A DNA stretch of 33,377 nucleotides from contig JAAANX010000066.1 of the NCBI GenBank assembly GCA_009909085.1, positions 1 to 33,377 of the forward strand, read 5' to 3'. A program made the position numbers and the translations under genes. This DNA comes from Cyanobacteria bacterium GSL.Bin1. Lineage in GTDB: Bacteria; Cyanobacteriota; Cyanobacteriia; Cyanobacteriales; Rubidibacteraceae. Numbering within the stretch: position 1 is the stretch's first letter; each line of letters starts with the position of its first letter. Of this stretch, positions 16,491 through 25,367 are shown in pieces. The notes below the pieces were generated by a model. That model had not been told where the DNA came from, ran no database searches, and saw nothing but the letters and a program-made list of their open reading frames with translations.

Positions 16491-19400
16491 ACTAAGAGCA
16501 CCAACAAAGGACTCATCATTTCCCAAGCCAAAGGTGAAACTTAAATCAGCCCAACCGCCATCATGATCAGTATCGACCAAGAAACGGTTCCCTCGCCGCA
16601 AAATCACATCATCTCGACCATCACCAGCGATATTTCCCAGATAGAGCTGATCCTGAGCTGAGCCAAAGGTGAAACTTAAATCGGCCCAGCCGCCATCGTG
16701 ATCAGTATCAACTAAGAAACGATTTCCTCGCCGCAAAATAATATCATCTTGACCATCACCATTGAGATCTCCGAGATAGAGCTGATCCTGAGCTGAGCCA
16801 AATTTGAAACTTACATCGGCCCAGCCGCCATCGTGATCAGTATCAACTAAGAAACGATTTCCTCGCCGCAAAATAATATCATCTCGACCATCACCAGCGA
16901 GATCTCCGAGATAGAGCTGATCCTGAGCTGAGCCAAATTTGAAACTTACATCGGCCCAACCGTCGTGATCAGTATCAACTAGAAATTGATTCCCTCGCCG
17001 CAAAATAATATCATCTCGACCATCACCAGCGAGATCTCCGAGATAGAGCTGATCCTGAGCTGAGCCAAAGGTGAAACTTAAATCGGCCCAACCGCCATCG
17101 TGATTAATATCGACCAAAAATTGATTTCCTCGCCGCAAAATGAGATCATCTTGACCATCACCAGCGAGATCTCCGAGATAGAGCTGATCCTGAGCTGAGC
17201 CAAAGGTGAAACTTAAATCGGCCCAGCCGCCATCGTGATCAGTATCGACCAAGAAACGGTTTCCTCGCCGCAAAATCATATCATCTCGACTATCACCAGC
17301 GATATTTCCGAGATAGAGCTGATCCTGAGCTGAGCCAAAGGTGAAACTTAAATCGGCCCAGCCGCCATCGTGATCAGTATCGACCAAGAAACGGTTTCCT
17401 CGCCGCAAAATCATATCATCTCGACTATCACCAGCGATATTTCCCAGATAGAGCTGATCCTGAGCTGAGCCAAAGGTGAAACTTAAATCGGCCCAGCCGC
17501 CATCGTGATCAGTATCGACCAAGAAACGGTTTCCTCGCCGCAAAATCATATCATCTTGACCATCACCATTGAGATCTCCCAGATAGAACTGATCCTGAGC
17601 TGAGCCAAAGGTGAAACTTAAATCGGCCCAGCCGCCATCGTGATCAGTATCGACCAAGAAACGGTTTCCTCGCCGCAAAATCACATCATCTCGACCATCA
17701 CCAGCGATATTTCCCAGATAGAGCTGATCACGAGCTGAGCCAAAGGTGAAACTTAAATCGGCCCAGCCGCCATCGTGATCAGTATCAACCAAGAATTGAT
17801 TTCCTCGCCGCAAAATCACATCATCTTGACCATCGGCAGCAATATCTCCCAGATAGAGCTGATCCTGAGCTGAGCCAAAGGTGAAACTTACATCGGCCCA
17901 GCCGCCATCGTGATCGGTATCGACCAAGAAACGGTTTCCTCGCCGCAAAATCACATCATCTTGATTGTTTGGATTAATAACCAAATCATCCCACCACAAA
18001 TCGTAGGTATTACCAGAGCTATTGTAAGGATAAACTGCCAGGAAGTAGGTGCCGGCATTGGGAAGAATGGTATTGATGGCTTCGCTATCAGTGGTTGATT
18101 CGGAAGTGACCATCAAGTTACTATTAGCATTGTAAATAGCTAAGTCGATATCCCCGTCGGCATGTGCAAATTGAACCTTGACAGCTAGATTTTTGTAGCC
18201 TGGAGTGATGTCAATTTCATACCAGTCATTATCATTGGCAATTCCGATACCATTGAGGCTGCTAAGCCAAGTTTGTTCATGGGTACTTAGGTCGTAGGCA
18301 GTTATTCGCGTGTCGTTCTCTTCATAGGCATCGTCCTCAACTATTTCACGGCCTTCATCAAATCCATAAGAAATATAGTGCCGTGTTACTGCAGTTAAAT
18401 CAGTACCGTAAGCAGCTTGTAAATCCTCATATTCATTGAGATAAGCAACTGGATCGAATAAATTGGTTGCCCTTCCTTCCCAGAACCCATGATTGATATA
18501 GTGTTGGGTCGCTGCTTCTAAGTCATAGCCATAAGCTTCAATTAAGTCCCCATGAGATGCTAAATAAATGTCTTCCTCGAAACTATCCCGGGACCGTCCT
18601 TCGTCAAAACCATATAGGATATAGTGATCAAGAGCTGATTCTGGATCGTTCCCATAAGCCCTGATGAGATCGGGATGAGAAGCTAGGTATTGGGTTGGGT
18701 TGAAGCGGTCAAGAGCGCGCCCTTCCCAGAACCCATGATTGATATAGTGTTGGGTTGCTGCTTCTAAGTCAGGGGCATAGACTCGCATTAAATCATCATG
18801 AGAAGCTAGATAGAGCTTTTCATGAAAACTATCCCGGGACCATCCTTGGTGGAAGCCCTCGAAGACAAAATGAAATGTAGCAAATCCAGGGTCATTCCCA
18901 GCGGTATAGATGAGGCCGGGATGAGAAGCTAGGTATTGAGAAGGATCAAATGCATCTAAAGCGCGCCCTTCGCTCGCACCATATTGGATGTAGTGTTGAG
19001 TTGCCAAAAAACCCGTGCCAAAAAATGTAATAAAAACGTTTTGAGAAGTCACTGGCAAAAATGGGGAGACATAAGCTTGCAGTAAGTCATCGTTGGAAGC
19101 TAAATAGAGGGTGTCGTTGAAACTATCTCCTGACCGTCCTTCGTCAATGCCATACTGGAGATAGTGGTATATACCTGCCAAAGGGTCATTGCCATAGACC
19201 TCAAGGACATCGGGATTAGAAGCTAGATAGCGAGACCCAGCATATAGATAAAGGAGGAATTCTTCGAAGCTAATTGGGTCAGTATCCACTTCCGGATTCG
19301 AAGTTGGAGCCGGAACCTGCCTTGAAGTTTGATCTAGGGGGTAGCAACCACCTGCGGAGAAACAGAGAGTATTTGTTCCTCCTGGAGTAGCGCGAACCCA

Positions 19401-20102
19401 AGCTTCATCAATCTGCCGTTCCCGAAAATTACGATAATTTGTTATTGCTGTGTCTTCACCTGCTTCTAAAATGCGACTCCAAGGTGTTTTAACCAACTCA
19501 TTTCCTATCCATGTCCATTCTGCTGTTTCAACTTTCAGAGTCTGACCATTGATAGTGATAACCGAACTATCATCCTCTGCCTTGATCCTTTGCAACTCTT
19601 CCTCACTCAAATCAACACCTCGAACTAACGCAGAAAAAATCGCGCCTTCATCTCCCGGGCTATCCGAATCATTCAATTGCCGATCAATAGCGTGTCCAAT
19701 TTCTTCTAAGACAACACTAATGATCACTTCACCATTGTCATCATTCTGAGTGATAAATTCCTGAGACAGGAAAATCGTATTAAGCGCTGCTGAATAAGCC
19801 CCATTTGCTCCTTTTAGGTTTGAGGACGATTCAAGCTCAACAGGAGGGAGCGCACTAAAATCTCCTACCTCCCAAGCAGCTTTAATCCTTGTCGTGTCAA
19901 TTTCTTCGCCAAATGCTGTCTGCATACTGACCTCGAAATTTGGATGGACAGCAAACTGGCTTAACAAATCCTGAACTGAATTAAAAAGTTTTCCTGTAGG
20001 GAATGAATTGTCAGTAATATTGAGAGAACTATCCAACAATAATTCATTGCTCCAACCCACGATAGGATCTTGTTTACTCATCACTAACTCACGGCAGAAC
20101 AT
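16488..20102 (-). CDS. Large surface repeat protein: EIGH domain, YLASxxDLI repeats, PPC, DHDGG repeats
   Basis: 1204 residues; a second ATG at 20081 (MSKQDPIVGW) is an equally possible start. Order: (a) residues 1-200, a cyanobacterial N-terminal domain with VVLEEIGHAIDRQLN and SPGDEGAIFSAL, similar to zinc-protease EIGH motifs but with Glu where the first His of HExxH would be; (b) about 290-605, seven repeats of about 45 residues (YLASHPDLIRAYG, then HYIxYGxxEGR); (c) about 605-715, a PPC domain (YEENDTRITAYDL, NDWYEIDITPG, YFLAVYPYN); (d) about 715-1204, eleven 45-residue FG-GAP/VCBS-like repeats (DDVILRRGNRFLVDTDHDGGW), possibly a beta-propeller binding calcium. No signal peptide is seen. 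The stop codon lies in a MITE, so a C-terminal piece may be lost. Confidence 0.85.
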   Translation of the reverse strand: MFCRELVMSKQDPIVGWSNELLLDSSLNITDNSFPTGKLFNSVQDLLSQFAVHPNFEVSMQTAFGEEIDTTRIKAAWEVGDFSALPPVELESSSNLKGANGAYSAALNTIFLSQEFITQNDDNGEVIISVVLEEIGHAIDRQLNDSDSPGDEGAIFSALVRGVDLSEEELQRIKAEDDSSVITINGQTLKVETAEWTWIGNELVKTPWSRILEAGEDTAITNYRNFRERQIDEAWVRATPGGTNTLCFSAGGCYPLDQTSRQVPAPTSNPEVDTDPISFEEFLLYLYAGSRYLASNPDVLEVYGNDPLAGIYHYLQYGIDEGRSGDSFNDTLYLASNDDLLQAYVSPFLPVTSQNVFITFFGTGFLATQHYIQYGASEGRALDAFDPSQYLASHPGLIYTAGNDPGFATFHFVFEGFHQGWSRDSFHEKLYLASHDDLMRVYAPDLEAATQHYINHGFWEGRALDRFNPTQYLASHPDLIRAYGNDPESALDHYILYGFDEGRSRDSFEEDIYLASHGDLIEAYGYDLEAATQHYINHGFWEGRATNLFDPVAYLNEYEDLQAAYGTDLTAVTRHYISYGFDEGREIVEDDAYEENDTRITAYDLSTHEQTWLSSLNGIGIANDNDWYEIDITPGYKNLAVKVQFAHADGDIDLAIYNANSNLMVTSESTTDSEAINTILPNAGTYFLAVYPYNSSGNTYDLWWDDLVINPNNQDDVILRRGNRFLVDTDHDGGWADVSFTFGSAQDQLYLGDIAADGQDDVILRRGNQFLVDTDHDGGWADLSFTFGSARDQLYLGNIAGDGRDDVILRRGNRFLVDTDHDGGWADLSFTFGSAQDQFYLGDLNGDGQDDMILRRGNRFLVDTDHDGGWADLSFTFGSAQDQLYLGNIAGDSRDDMILRRGNRFLVDTDHDGGWADLSFTFGSAQDQLYLGNIAGDSRDDMILRRGNRFLVDTDHDGGWADLSFTFGSAQDQLYLGDLAGDGQDDLILRRGNQFLVDINHDGGWADLSFTFGSAQDQLYLGDLAGDGRDDIILRRGNQFLVDTDHDGWADVSFKFGSAQDQLYLGDLAGDGRDDIILRRGNRFLVDTDHDGGWADVSFKFGSAQDQLYLGDLNGDGQDDIILRRGNRFLVDTDHDGGWADLSFTFGSAQDQLYLGNIAGDGRDDVILRRGNRFLVDTDHDGGWADLSFTFGLGNDESFVGALS
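16500..17970. repeat. Eleven tandem copies of a 135-bp repeat in coding DNA
   Basis: The period is 135 bp (for example TCCTGAGCTG at 16651 and TCCTGAGCTG at 16786). Each unit encodes 45 residues with ILRRGNRFLVDTDHDGGWAD. The eighth unit in protein order lacks one Gly codon (HDGWAD, near 16963). Units fall into subtypes that end GDLAGDG, GNIAGDS or GDLNGDG, which suggests duplication of blocks as well as single units. Confidence 0.95.
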
Positions 20103-20468
20103 CTACCTCAATCTCGGAGGAATCGATGAATACCGCGCCTCCACTGTATGTGTAGATTTTATAGGCAGTCTTATATAGCCCTTAACTGCAGCCTGATATG
20201 ATGCAGATTCCAGCTTTCTTCCTGATTGATAAAGGACTATACTTTCCTATCTAGATCCTAGATCGGAAAATCCTGACAGCAGTTAGTTATGTGATAAAAG
20301 TATATGCAGCCTCATTAAATGTACTCAAAAATTGCTTCAAGTTGATAGCCTTAATCCTTTTTTTATTGTTGCCGATGGATAAAAGTTGAGTTCAGCCACT
20401 GGTAAAAAATTGTCTGCTTGTGTCGATAACAAGTAAACTACGTTAAAAAAGCACTTGCACCCAATTCC
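20103..20468. other. Divergent intergenic region
   Basis: About 366 bases between the surface-protein gene (minus) and the aminotransferase gene (plus), so it should carry both promoters. I could not pick out a convincing -35/-10 pair. No RNA gene, repeat or ORF with family features was seen. Confidence 0.5.
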
Positions 20469-21629
20469 ATGGATGACATTCAGATTCCAATTTTAGATTT
20501 AACCCTACAATATCAAGACATTCAAAATGAAATTCAAGAAGCGATTGATCGAGTGTTACGCTCCGGTCGCTTTATTCTGGGAGAAGAAGTAGCTGATTTT
20601 GAGCAAGCTGTTGCCGATTATCTTGGGGTGAAGCACGCCATTGGGGTTAATTCCGGAACTGATGCCCTAATCATTAGTTTACGCAGTTTGGGCATTGGCA
20701 AAGGGGATGAAGTCATTACAACGCCGTTTAGCTTTTTTGCTACTGCAGAATCGATTAGTCAAGTTGGCGCGACTCCGATTTTTGTGGATGTGGAATTAGA
20801 AACCTTTAATCTTAATCCCCGTAAAATTGTTCAAAAAATTACCCCTAACACCAAAGCCATCTTGCCTGTCCATTTATATGGCAATCCCGCAGCAATGGCA
20901 CAAATTGCAGAGATTGCTAAAACCTATAACTTAAAAGTAATCGAAGATTGTGCGCAATCGTTTGGGGCAAAATATGAAGCTGATTGTGTGACGTGTCAAC
21001 AAGCATGTTCCGAAACCATGCGTTTAGCTCAACAAGGGAAATTTACGGGAACGATTGGCGATATGGGAGCATTTTCCTTTTTTCCCACAAAGAATTTAGG
21101 GGCTTATGGTGATGGTGGGTTAATCGTTACAGATGATGACCATCTTGCTGAGTTAGCGAGGATGTTACGCGTGCATGGGGAACATCAGAAATATCATAAT
21201 GAAATGTTCGGTTATAATTCCCGACTCGATGCCCTACAAGCCGCCATTCTCAAAGTGAAGTTAAAGTATATTGACCAATGGAATGAACAGCGACGACGAG
21301 TGGCGCAAGCTTATAATGAGCGGTTAAGTGCTCTGGAAAATCTGGTTACGCCAACCCTCAATAAAGGTCATGTTTTCCATCAGTATACCGTCAGAGTTTT
21401 AGAGGGAAAACGGGATCAGTTACGGGAAAATCTCAGTGCAGCAGGGATTGCAACCATGGTTTATTACCCGGTTTCCCAAGACCAGTTGCCGGTTTATGAG
21501 GGTCAATATGAAAAACTTCCTGTCAGTGAAGCCTTAACTCAGGAAGTTCTGAGTTTACCGATTTGGCCCGAACTCACCACTGCTCAAATTGACACCATTA
21601 CTCAGGCGATTAAAACGCACTTGGCTTAG
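20469..21629 (+). CDS. DegT/DnrJ/EryC1/StrS-family PLP aminotransferase
   Basis: 386 residues. The family makes amino sugars by transaminating nucleotide-linked keto sugars. Motifs: IPILDLTLQY, FILGEEVADFE, GVNSGTDALIISL, VHLYGNPAAM, VIEDCAQSFGA and the PLP-lysine motif SFFPTKNLGAYGDGG (about K208). Between EDCAQSFGA and GTIGDMGAFSF there is an insertion of about 20 residues containing CVTCQQAC (C173, C176, C180), which is not part of the usual fold. It could supply an amino sugar to the surface glycan, but it is transcribed away from that cluster. The stop overlaps the convergent TldD stop by four bases (TTAG, 21626-21629). Confidence 0.92.
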   Translation: MDDIQIPILDLTLQYQDIQNEIQEAIDRVLRSGRFILGEEVADFEQAVADYLGVKHAIGVNSGTDALIISLRSLGIGKGDEVITTPFSFFATAESISQVGATPIFVDVELETFNLNPRKIVQKITPNTKAILPVHLYGNPAAMAQIAEIAKTYNLKVIEDCAQSFGAKYEADCVTCQQACSETMRLAQQGKFTGTIGDMGAFSFFPTKNLGAYGDGGLIVTDDDHLAELARMLRVHGEHQKYHNEMFGYNSRLDALQAAILKVKLKYIDQWNEQRRRVAQAYNERLSALENLVTPTLNKGHVFHQYTVRVLEGKRDQLRENLSAAGIATMVYYPVSQDQLPVYEGQYEKLPVSEALTQEVLSLPIWPELTTAQIDTITQAIKTHLA

Positions 21630-23038
21630 TTTTCGTTGTTACCGCCAACAACGACCTCTTTAATTCGTAAACTGGGACCCCCGCAGCCCACGGGTAAACC
21701 ACTTTGTCCGCCTTTGCCACAACCGCCCGATTCATCCCAATAGAAGTCATTGCCAATGGCTTCGATATTGGCAAGGGTTTTGAAGACATTGCCGGAGAGG
21801 GTAACATCGCGCACCGGTTCGGCAAGTTTGCCATTGCGAATCATCCAGGCTTCCCCCGCAGAAAAGGTAAACATTTCGCCGTTGGTCATCCCTCCCAACC
21901 AGTTTTTGGCATAGACTCCCACGGGAATATCTTGCAATAATTGTTCGACGGGGGTTTCTCCCCGTTCAATCCAAGTGTTGGTCATGCGGACAAGGGGTGG
22001 ATATTGATAGTCTAGGCAGCGAGCATTCCCCGTGGGACGTTCCCCTAATTTCCCTGCTGTTTCTCTCGAATGGAGTCGCCCCACTAACACCCCATCTTGA
22101 ATCAGTTGCGTAGTTTCGGCGGGCGTTCCCTCATCATCCACTTGGTAACTCCCCCGATGTCCGGGAGGTGCTGCACCATCAAAAATCTGCAGGTTGCGGG
22201 GACCAAATTGTCGTCCCATCGTCATTACGTCTAATAAATCCGGGTTTTCATAGGTCATATCCGCTTCCGAGAGATGACCAAAGGCTTCATGGACAAATAA
22301 CCCGCTGAGAATGGGATCAATGACAACGGTGTAAGTATCGCCAGTCACTGTCGGGAGACTCAGGTTTTTAACCGCCCTTTCTGCTGCGGTAATGACTTGC
22401 TGATCCAAATTCAGTAAATCCTGCCAGCCTTGACGAGACCCAGTGGTTTCCCGTCCGGTTTGTACCATTTCTCCGTCGCGCGCGATTGGACTCCGTCCAT
22501 GCTTCGCAAACGCGCTAAATCTTGCCTCCAGATCCGTCCAACTTTGTTCCACTAATGTCCCTTCTGAGGTGGCAATTGTAACCCGTTGCGTGATGTCGCT
22601 ATAACTCACACTGGTGGTGGTAATCCGGGGATCATACCCCTGCAAAAGCTGGTTGTAGTGATCGCAGAGGGCTTTTTTGTCAGCTAAGGGAATGTCTCGG
22701 GGATCGCCTGCGGGTAATGGCAGGGTGTAAACCCCTTCTATCGTGGGCACAGGGGCTAATGTCGTCTTTTGGGTCCCCACTAATCGGGCTGCCGCGATCG
22801 CGTCTTCTAGGCGCTCTTTCAGGGCGCTGAGGCGGTTAAAACTGGCAAACCCCCAACCCCCTTTATAGCAAACCCGCACTTGTCCCCCCACTGCCACTTC
22901 TTCACTCAGGGTTTCAATTTGATTGCCACGCAGGAGAATATCGGTGCTGTCTGATTCTTCCACGCGAATGAGAATAAAATCAGCGCGATCGCGATAGTTT
23001 TGAATAAAATCAGATAGGAGAGAGCGATAATTAGTCAT
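21626..23038 (-). CDS. tldD: TldD/PmbA-family metalloprotease, TldD type
   Basis: 470 residues from the ATG at 23038 (MTNYRSLLSDF). A longer frame to 23140 would overlap the neighbouring DUF29 gene and adds an unrelated leader, so I reject it. The zinc-binding helix is HEAFGHLSEAD (HExxxH), with later conserved GxYQVDDEGTPAE, GNARC and GGMTNGEMFTFSAGEAWMI regions. TldD with a PmbA/TldE partner forms a heterodimeric protease that degrades unfolded peptides and matures some RiPPs. No partner gene or precursor peptide is visible in this window. It ends convergently on the aminotransferase gene. Confidence 0.93.
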   Translation of the reverse strand: MTNYRSLLSDFIQNYRDRADFILIRVEESDSTDILLRGNQIETLSEEVAVGGQVRVCYKGGWGFASFNRLSALKERLEDAIAAARLVGTQKTTLAPVPTIEGVYTLPLPAGDPRDIPLADKKALCDHYNQLLQGYDPRITTTSVSYSDITQRVTIATSEGTLVEQSWTDLEARFSAFAKHGRSPIARDGEMVQTGRETTGSRQGWQDLLNLDQQVITAAERAVKNLSLPTVTGDTYTVVIDPILSGLFVHEAFGHLSEADMTYENPDLLDVMTMGRQFGPRNLQIFDGAAPPGHRGSYQVDDEGTPAETTQLIQDGVLVGRLHSRETAGKLGERPTGNARCLDYQYPPLVRMTNTWIERGETPVEQLLQDIPVGVYAKNWLGGMTNGEMFTFSAGEAWMIRNGKLAEPVRDVTLSGNVFKTLANIEAIGNDFYWDESGGCGKGGQSGLPVGCGGPSLRIKEVVVGGNNEN

Positions 23039-23129
23039 TCGTTCTTTGTTGTTTGATTGATTGTATAAACTAGGCATCACGATAGGGCAACTCAACATCG
23101 CCCAAACGCGATCGCGCTTAACCGACAAG

Positions 23130-23546
23130 CTAATCATCATTTAATGGGTATCGAGTCATTAATTCCTCAAAAGTATAGGGACATTTTTTAGGGAGATCGA
23201 GTTGATATTCTCGCAAAACCCCTCGTCTGGCTCTTTCATATTGTTTAGGAAGATCGAGTTTATTCAAAAGAGTCTGAGTTAATCTATCTTCAATTTCATC
23301 TTGAAAATTATCCACTTCTTTGAGCCAATGATTACGAGGATAAATTTCTTGAGAATAATCCAGTTTGAGTCTGTGTTCGATAAGCCGTTTCAAGAAACGA
23401 TTCACAGCGTTAAGTTTCTCATTTCCCAAGTCTTCTATCTCCTCTTTGAGATGTTCCCAATCAAGGGCTTCAATATTATGTTCCTCTAAAGCGCTTGCTT
23501 GAATCTTGGTCCATTCAAAAAAATCTGTTTCGTAAAGGTTAGTCAT
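23130..23546 (-). CDS. DUF29 domain-containing protein
   Basis: 138 residues with the DUF29 pattern: YETDFFEWTKIQASAL, LDWEHLKEEIEDLG, FLKRLIEHRLKLDYS and a C-terminal YERARRGVLREYQ. The family is abundant and multicopy in cyanobacteria and has no established function. It is short, acidic and helical, with no signal peptide or membrane segment. It ends 91 bases before the TldD start on the same strand. A tandem ATTAGTC repeat lies just upstream of its start. Confidence 0.88.
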   Translation of the reverse strand: MTNLYETDFFEWTKIQASALEEHNIEALDWEHLKEEIEDLGNEKLNAVNRFLKRLIEHRLKLDYSQEIYPRNHWLKEVDNFQDEIEDRLTQTLLNKLDLPKQYERARRGVLREYQLDLPKKCPYTFEELMTRYPLNDD

Positions 23547-23550
23547 CGTT

Positions 23551-23578
23551 ATTAGTCATTAGTCATTAGTCATTAGTC
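23551..23578. repeat. Short tandem repeat (ATTAGTC)x4
   Basis: Four perfect copies of the heptamer lie just upstream of the DUF29 start (23546) and about 5 bases beyond the crtR stop. Such heptameric repeats (STRRs) are common in cyanobacterial intergenic DNA. Copy number likely varies between strains. Confidence 0.9.
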
Positions 23579-23583
23579 ACTGG

Positions 23584-24462
23584 TCACTGCTTATGAAAGC
23601 GAATCCCGAGAAAAATATCGTAAATAAAGCCAAAGAACTCTTTTTTCCCGGCTAATAATCCTAACGACTGATAAGACCCCTTCTCGTCTAGTAAAGGCTT
23701 CATTTGATAGTAAGCCGGTTGATACTTATACCAGGGAATTGACGGCCAAAGATGATGGACCAGATGATAATTTTGCCCACAAATCAGCCAATTGAGAATC
23801 TTACTGGGATAAACCCGGGCATTTTTCCAGCGATCGCGTTCTTGAAAAGGACGATGGGGAAGATAGTCAAAAAATAAGCCTAACATCCACCCGACGACCA
23901 ATGCTGCCGCAAACCAATAATTCACCAGATATTCAAAAAAACCGTACTGTAGAGATAAATAAACAATCAATCCCACTAGGGAACGACTGATAAACCACTC
24001 TAATAGCTCGTAGTTTTTCCACAAACGACGCTTGAAAAAGAACACCTCATGATAAAAAAAGCGGGCGGGAATAAAGAAAAGGGGTCCCCCTGTCGAAACA
24101 AAATGATCGGGATCGTTTTTCGGATCATTGACATGAGCATGGTGCTGTAAATGAACACGGGTAAAAACCGGAAACACAAACCCCAACATCAATGCTGTCC
24201 CATGCCCTAAAATGGTGTTAATGGCAAGATTACGATGCCCCGCGCGATGAGAGGCATCATGAATCACTGTTCCTGCTAGGTGCAGACAGAGAACATTGAC
24301 ACAAAAACAACACCAACCGGGCCAATCCCAGAGCCAGTAACCACAGTGAGATAAAATAAACAGTCCCCAAGCAATGAGAAACATCCAAACATTGACATTC
24401 CACCCCCCATCTGGATCAATATAATCTTTTGGTACTCGCAGTGATGGTTGCACCTGCACCAT
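23584..24462 (-). CDS. crtR: Beta-carotene hydroxylase CrtR (fatty-acid desaturase-like di-iron enzyme)
   Basis: 292 residues. CrtR hydroxylates the beta-ionone rings of carotenoids, making zeaxanthin from beta-carotene in the membrane. The histidine clusters expected of this di-iron family are present: HDASH (68-72), HLQHH (104-108) and NYHLVHHLWP (His 233-237), plus DYLPHRPF near 203. Several hydrophobic segments surround them, as in membrane desaturases. Length and the C-terminal LVHHLWPSIPWYKYQP match cyanobacterial CrtR as I know it; other desaturase-fold ketolases (CrtW) have different boxes. It runs in the same direction as its neighbours, but 77 AT-rich bases separate it from the hydrolase gene. 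Confidence 0.93.
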   Translation of the reverse strand: MVQVQPSLRVPKDYIDPDGGWNVNVWMFLIAWGLFILSHCGYWLWDWPGWCCFCVNVLCLHLAGTVIHDASHRAGHRNLAINTILGHGTALMLGFVFPVFTRVHLQHHAHVNDPKNDPDHFVSTGGPLFFIPARFFYHEVFFFKRRLWKNYELLEWFISRSLVGLIVYLSLQYGFFEYLVNYWFAAALVVGWMLGLFFDYLPHRPFQERDRWKNARVYPSKILNWLICGQNYHLVHHLWPSIPWYKYQPAYYQMKPLLDEKGSYQSLGLLAGKKEFFGFIYDIFLGIRFHKQ

Positions 24463-24539
24463 TTTTCCTTTTTCTCCTTTTATTCTCTTAATTTAGCTAT
24501 TAATTTTTATTAAACTAATCTCATTTTCGCAAAAAATAG

Positions 24540-25355
24540 CTAAGAAGCAGCAAAAAGTTGCTCACGCGCCCGCTCTTCTAAAAAATCTGCTTCTTGGAGA
24601 ATATCACACAACCGATTCTCTGTTTCTAATAAACAAGTATGACCACTCTCGGGTAAAACGACCACTTGCGATTGGGGAAAGTGTTCGGCTAATTCTTCTG
24701 CTTCTTCCACAGAAGGTAAGATTCGATCAGAACCGCCAGCCAGTAATAAGACTGGGGCAGGAATGTCTTGCAGGCGTTGGGAGTCAACATCAAATTCTTC
24801 CAACAGTGATAATCGCCAGCGGACGGTTTGGGGAGGCACTGATTTCATGGCATTGAGCAGGGCGCGGCGATCGCGCGGGGCAATCCGTGCCATCGCGGCT
24901 AAAAAAGGTAAAATCAGCACAGTTGAGGAGCGATAAATCGGTTCTGGCATCCAACCGGTTCCCATCGCCCCCCACGCTAAATAAGGGCGTTCACGAAAGG
25001 AAGACGCGGGATTGACTAAAATGACACGATGAAACAATTCAGGGGCTTGTTCCAAGAGTTTTAACGCCAAACATCCCCCAAAGGACTCCCCACACAAATA
25101 GGTAGTTTTTTCCGGTTTTTGCGCTTGTTCGGCAGCAATTAGGTCAATTACGGCACTGGCGAGTTCATCCCAGTCACTAAAGTTCGATTGGGGAATGGCA
25201 AGGGAACGCAGATCAAAACATTGGTCTAAGGTATCCGTTTGCGTGTGCAAGAGTTCTCCGGTGCCATCCATCCCCGGTAAAAAGACAAACAGCGGAGACT
25301 CGGGATGAAACGGTTTTGGGGTTAAAAAATGGGGTTGATGCGAGTGATTCAGCAT
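24540..25355 (-). CDS. Alpha/beta hydrolase (esterase/acyltransferase-like)
   Basis: 271 residues. The nucleophile elbow is GESFGG (S91), with a probable acid Asp in AGGSDRILP (about D210) and His in ESGHTCLLE (about H239), so the triad is complete. FVFLPGMDGTGELL near residue 25 supplies the oxyanion region. The sequence resembles the N-terminal hydrolase half of plant phytyl ester synthases. The gene just upstream (25368-26090, 12 bases away) encodes an acyltransferase resembling the other half, so the two may act together in making lipid or phytyl/quinone esters. That pairing is inference; a simple lipase or thioesterase role is possible. Confidence 0.82.
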   Translation of the reverse strand: MLNHSHQPHFLTPKPFHPESPLFVFLPGMDGTGELLHTQTDTLDQCFDLRSLAIPQSNFSDWDELASAVIDLIAAEQAQKPEKTTYLCGESFGGCLALKLLEQAPELFHRVILVNPASSFRERPYLAWGAMGTGWMPEPIYRSSTVLILPFLAAMARIAPRDRRALLNAMKSVPPQTVRWRLSLLEEFDVDSQRLQDIPAPVLLLAGGSDRILPSVEEAEELAEHFPQSQVVVLPESGHTCLLETENRLCDILQEADFLEERAREQLFAAS

Positions 25356-25367
25356 AATGAGTTTGAA

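Noticed and set aside
21626-23140. TldD start at 23140
   Set aside because: It would overlap the DUF29 gene by 11 bases and adds an unrelated 34-residue leader; MTNYRSLL at 23038 is a typical TldD start.
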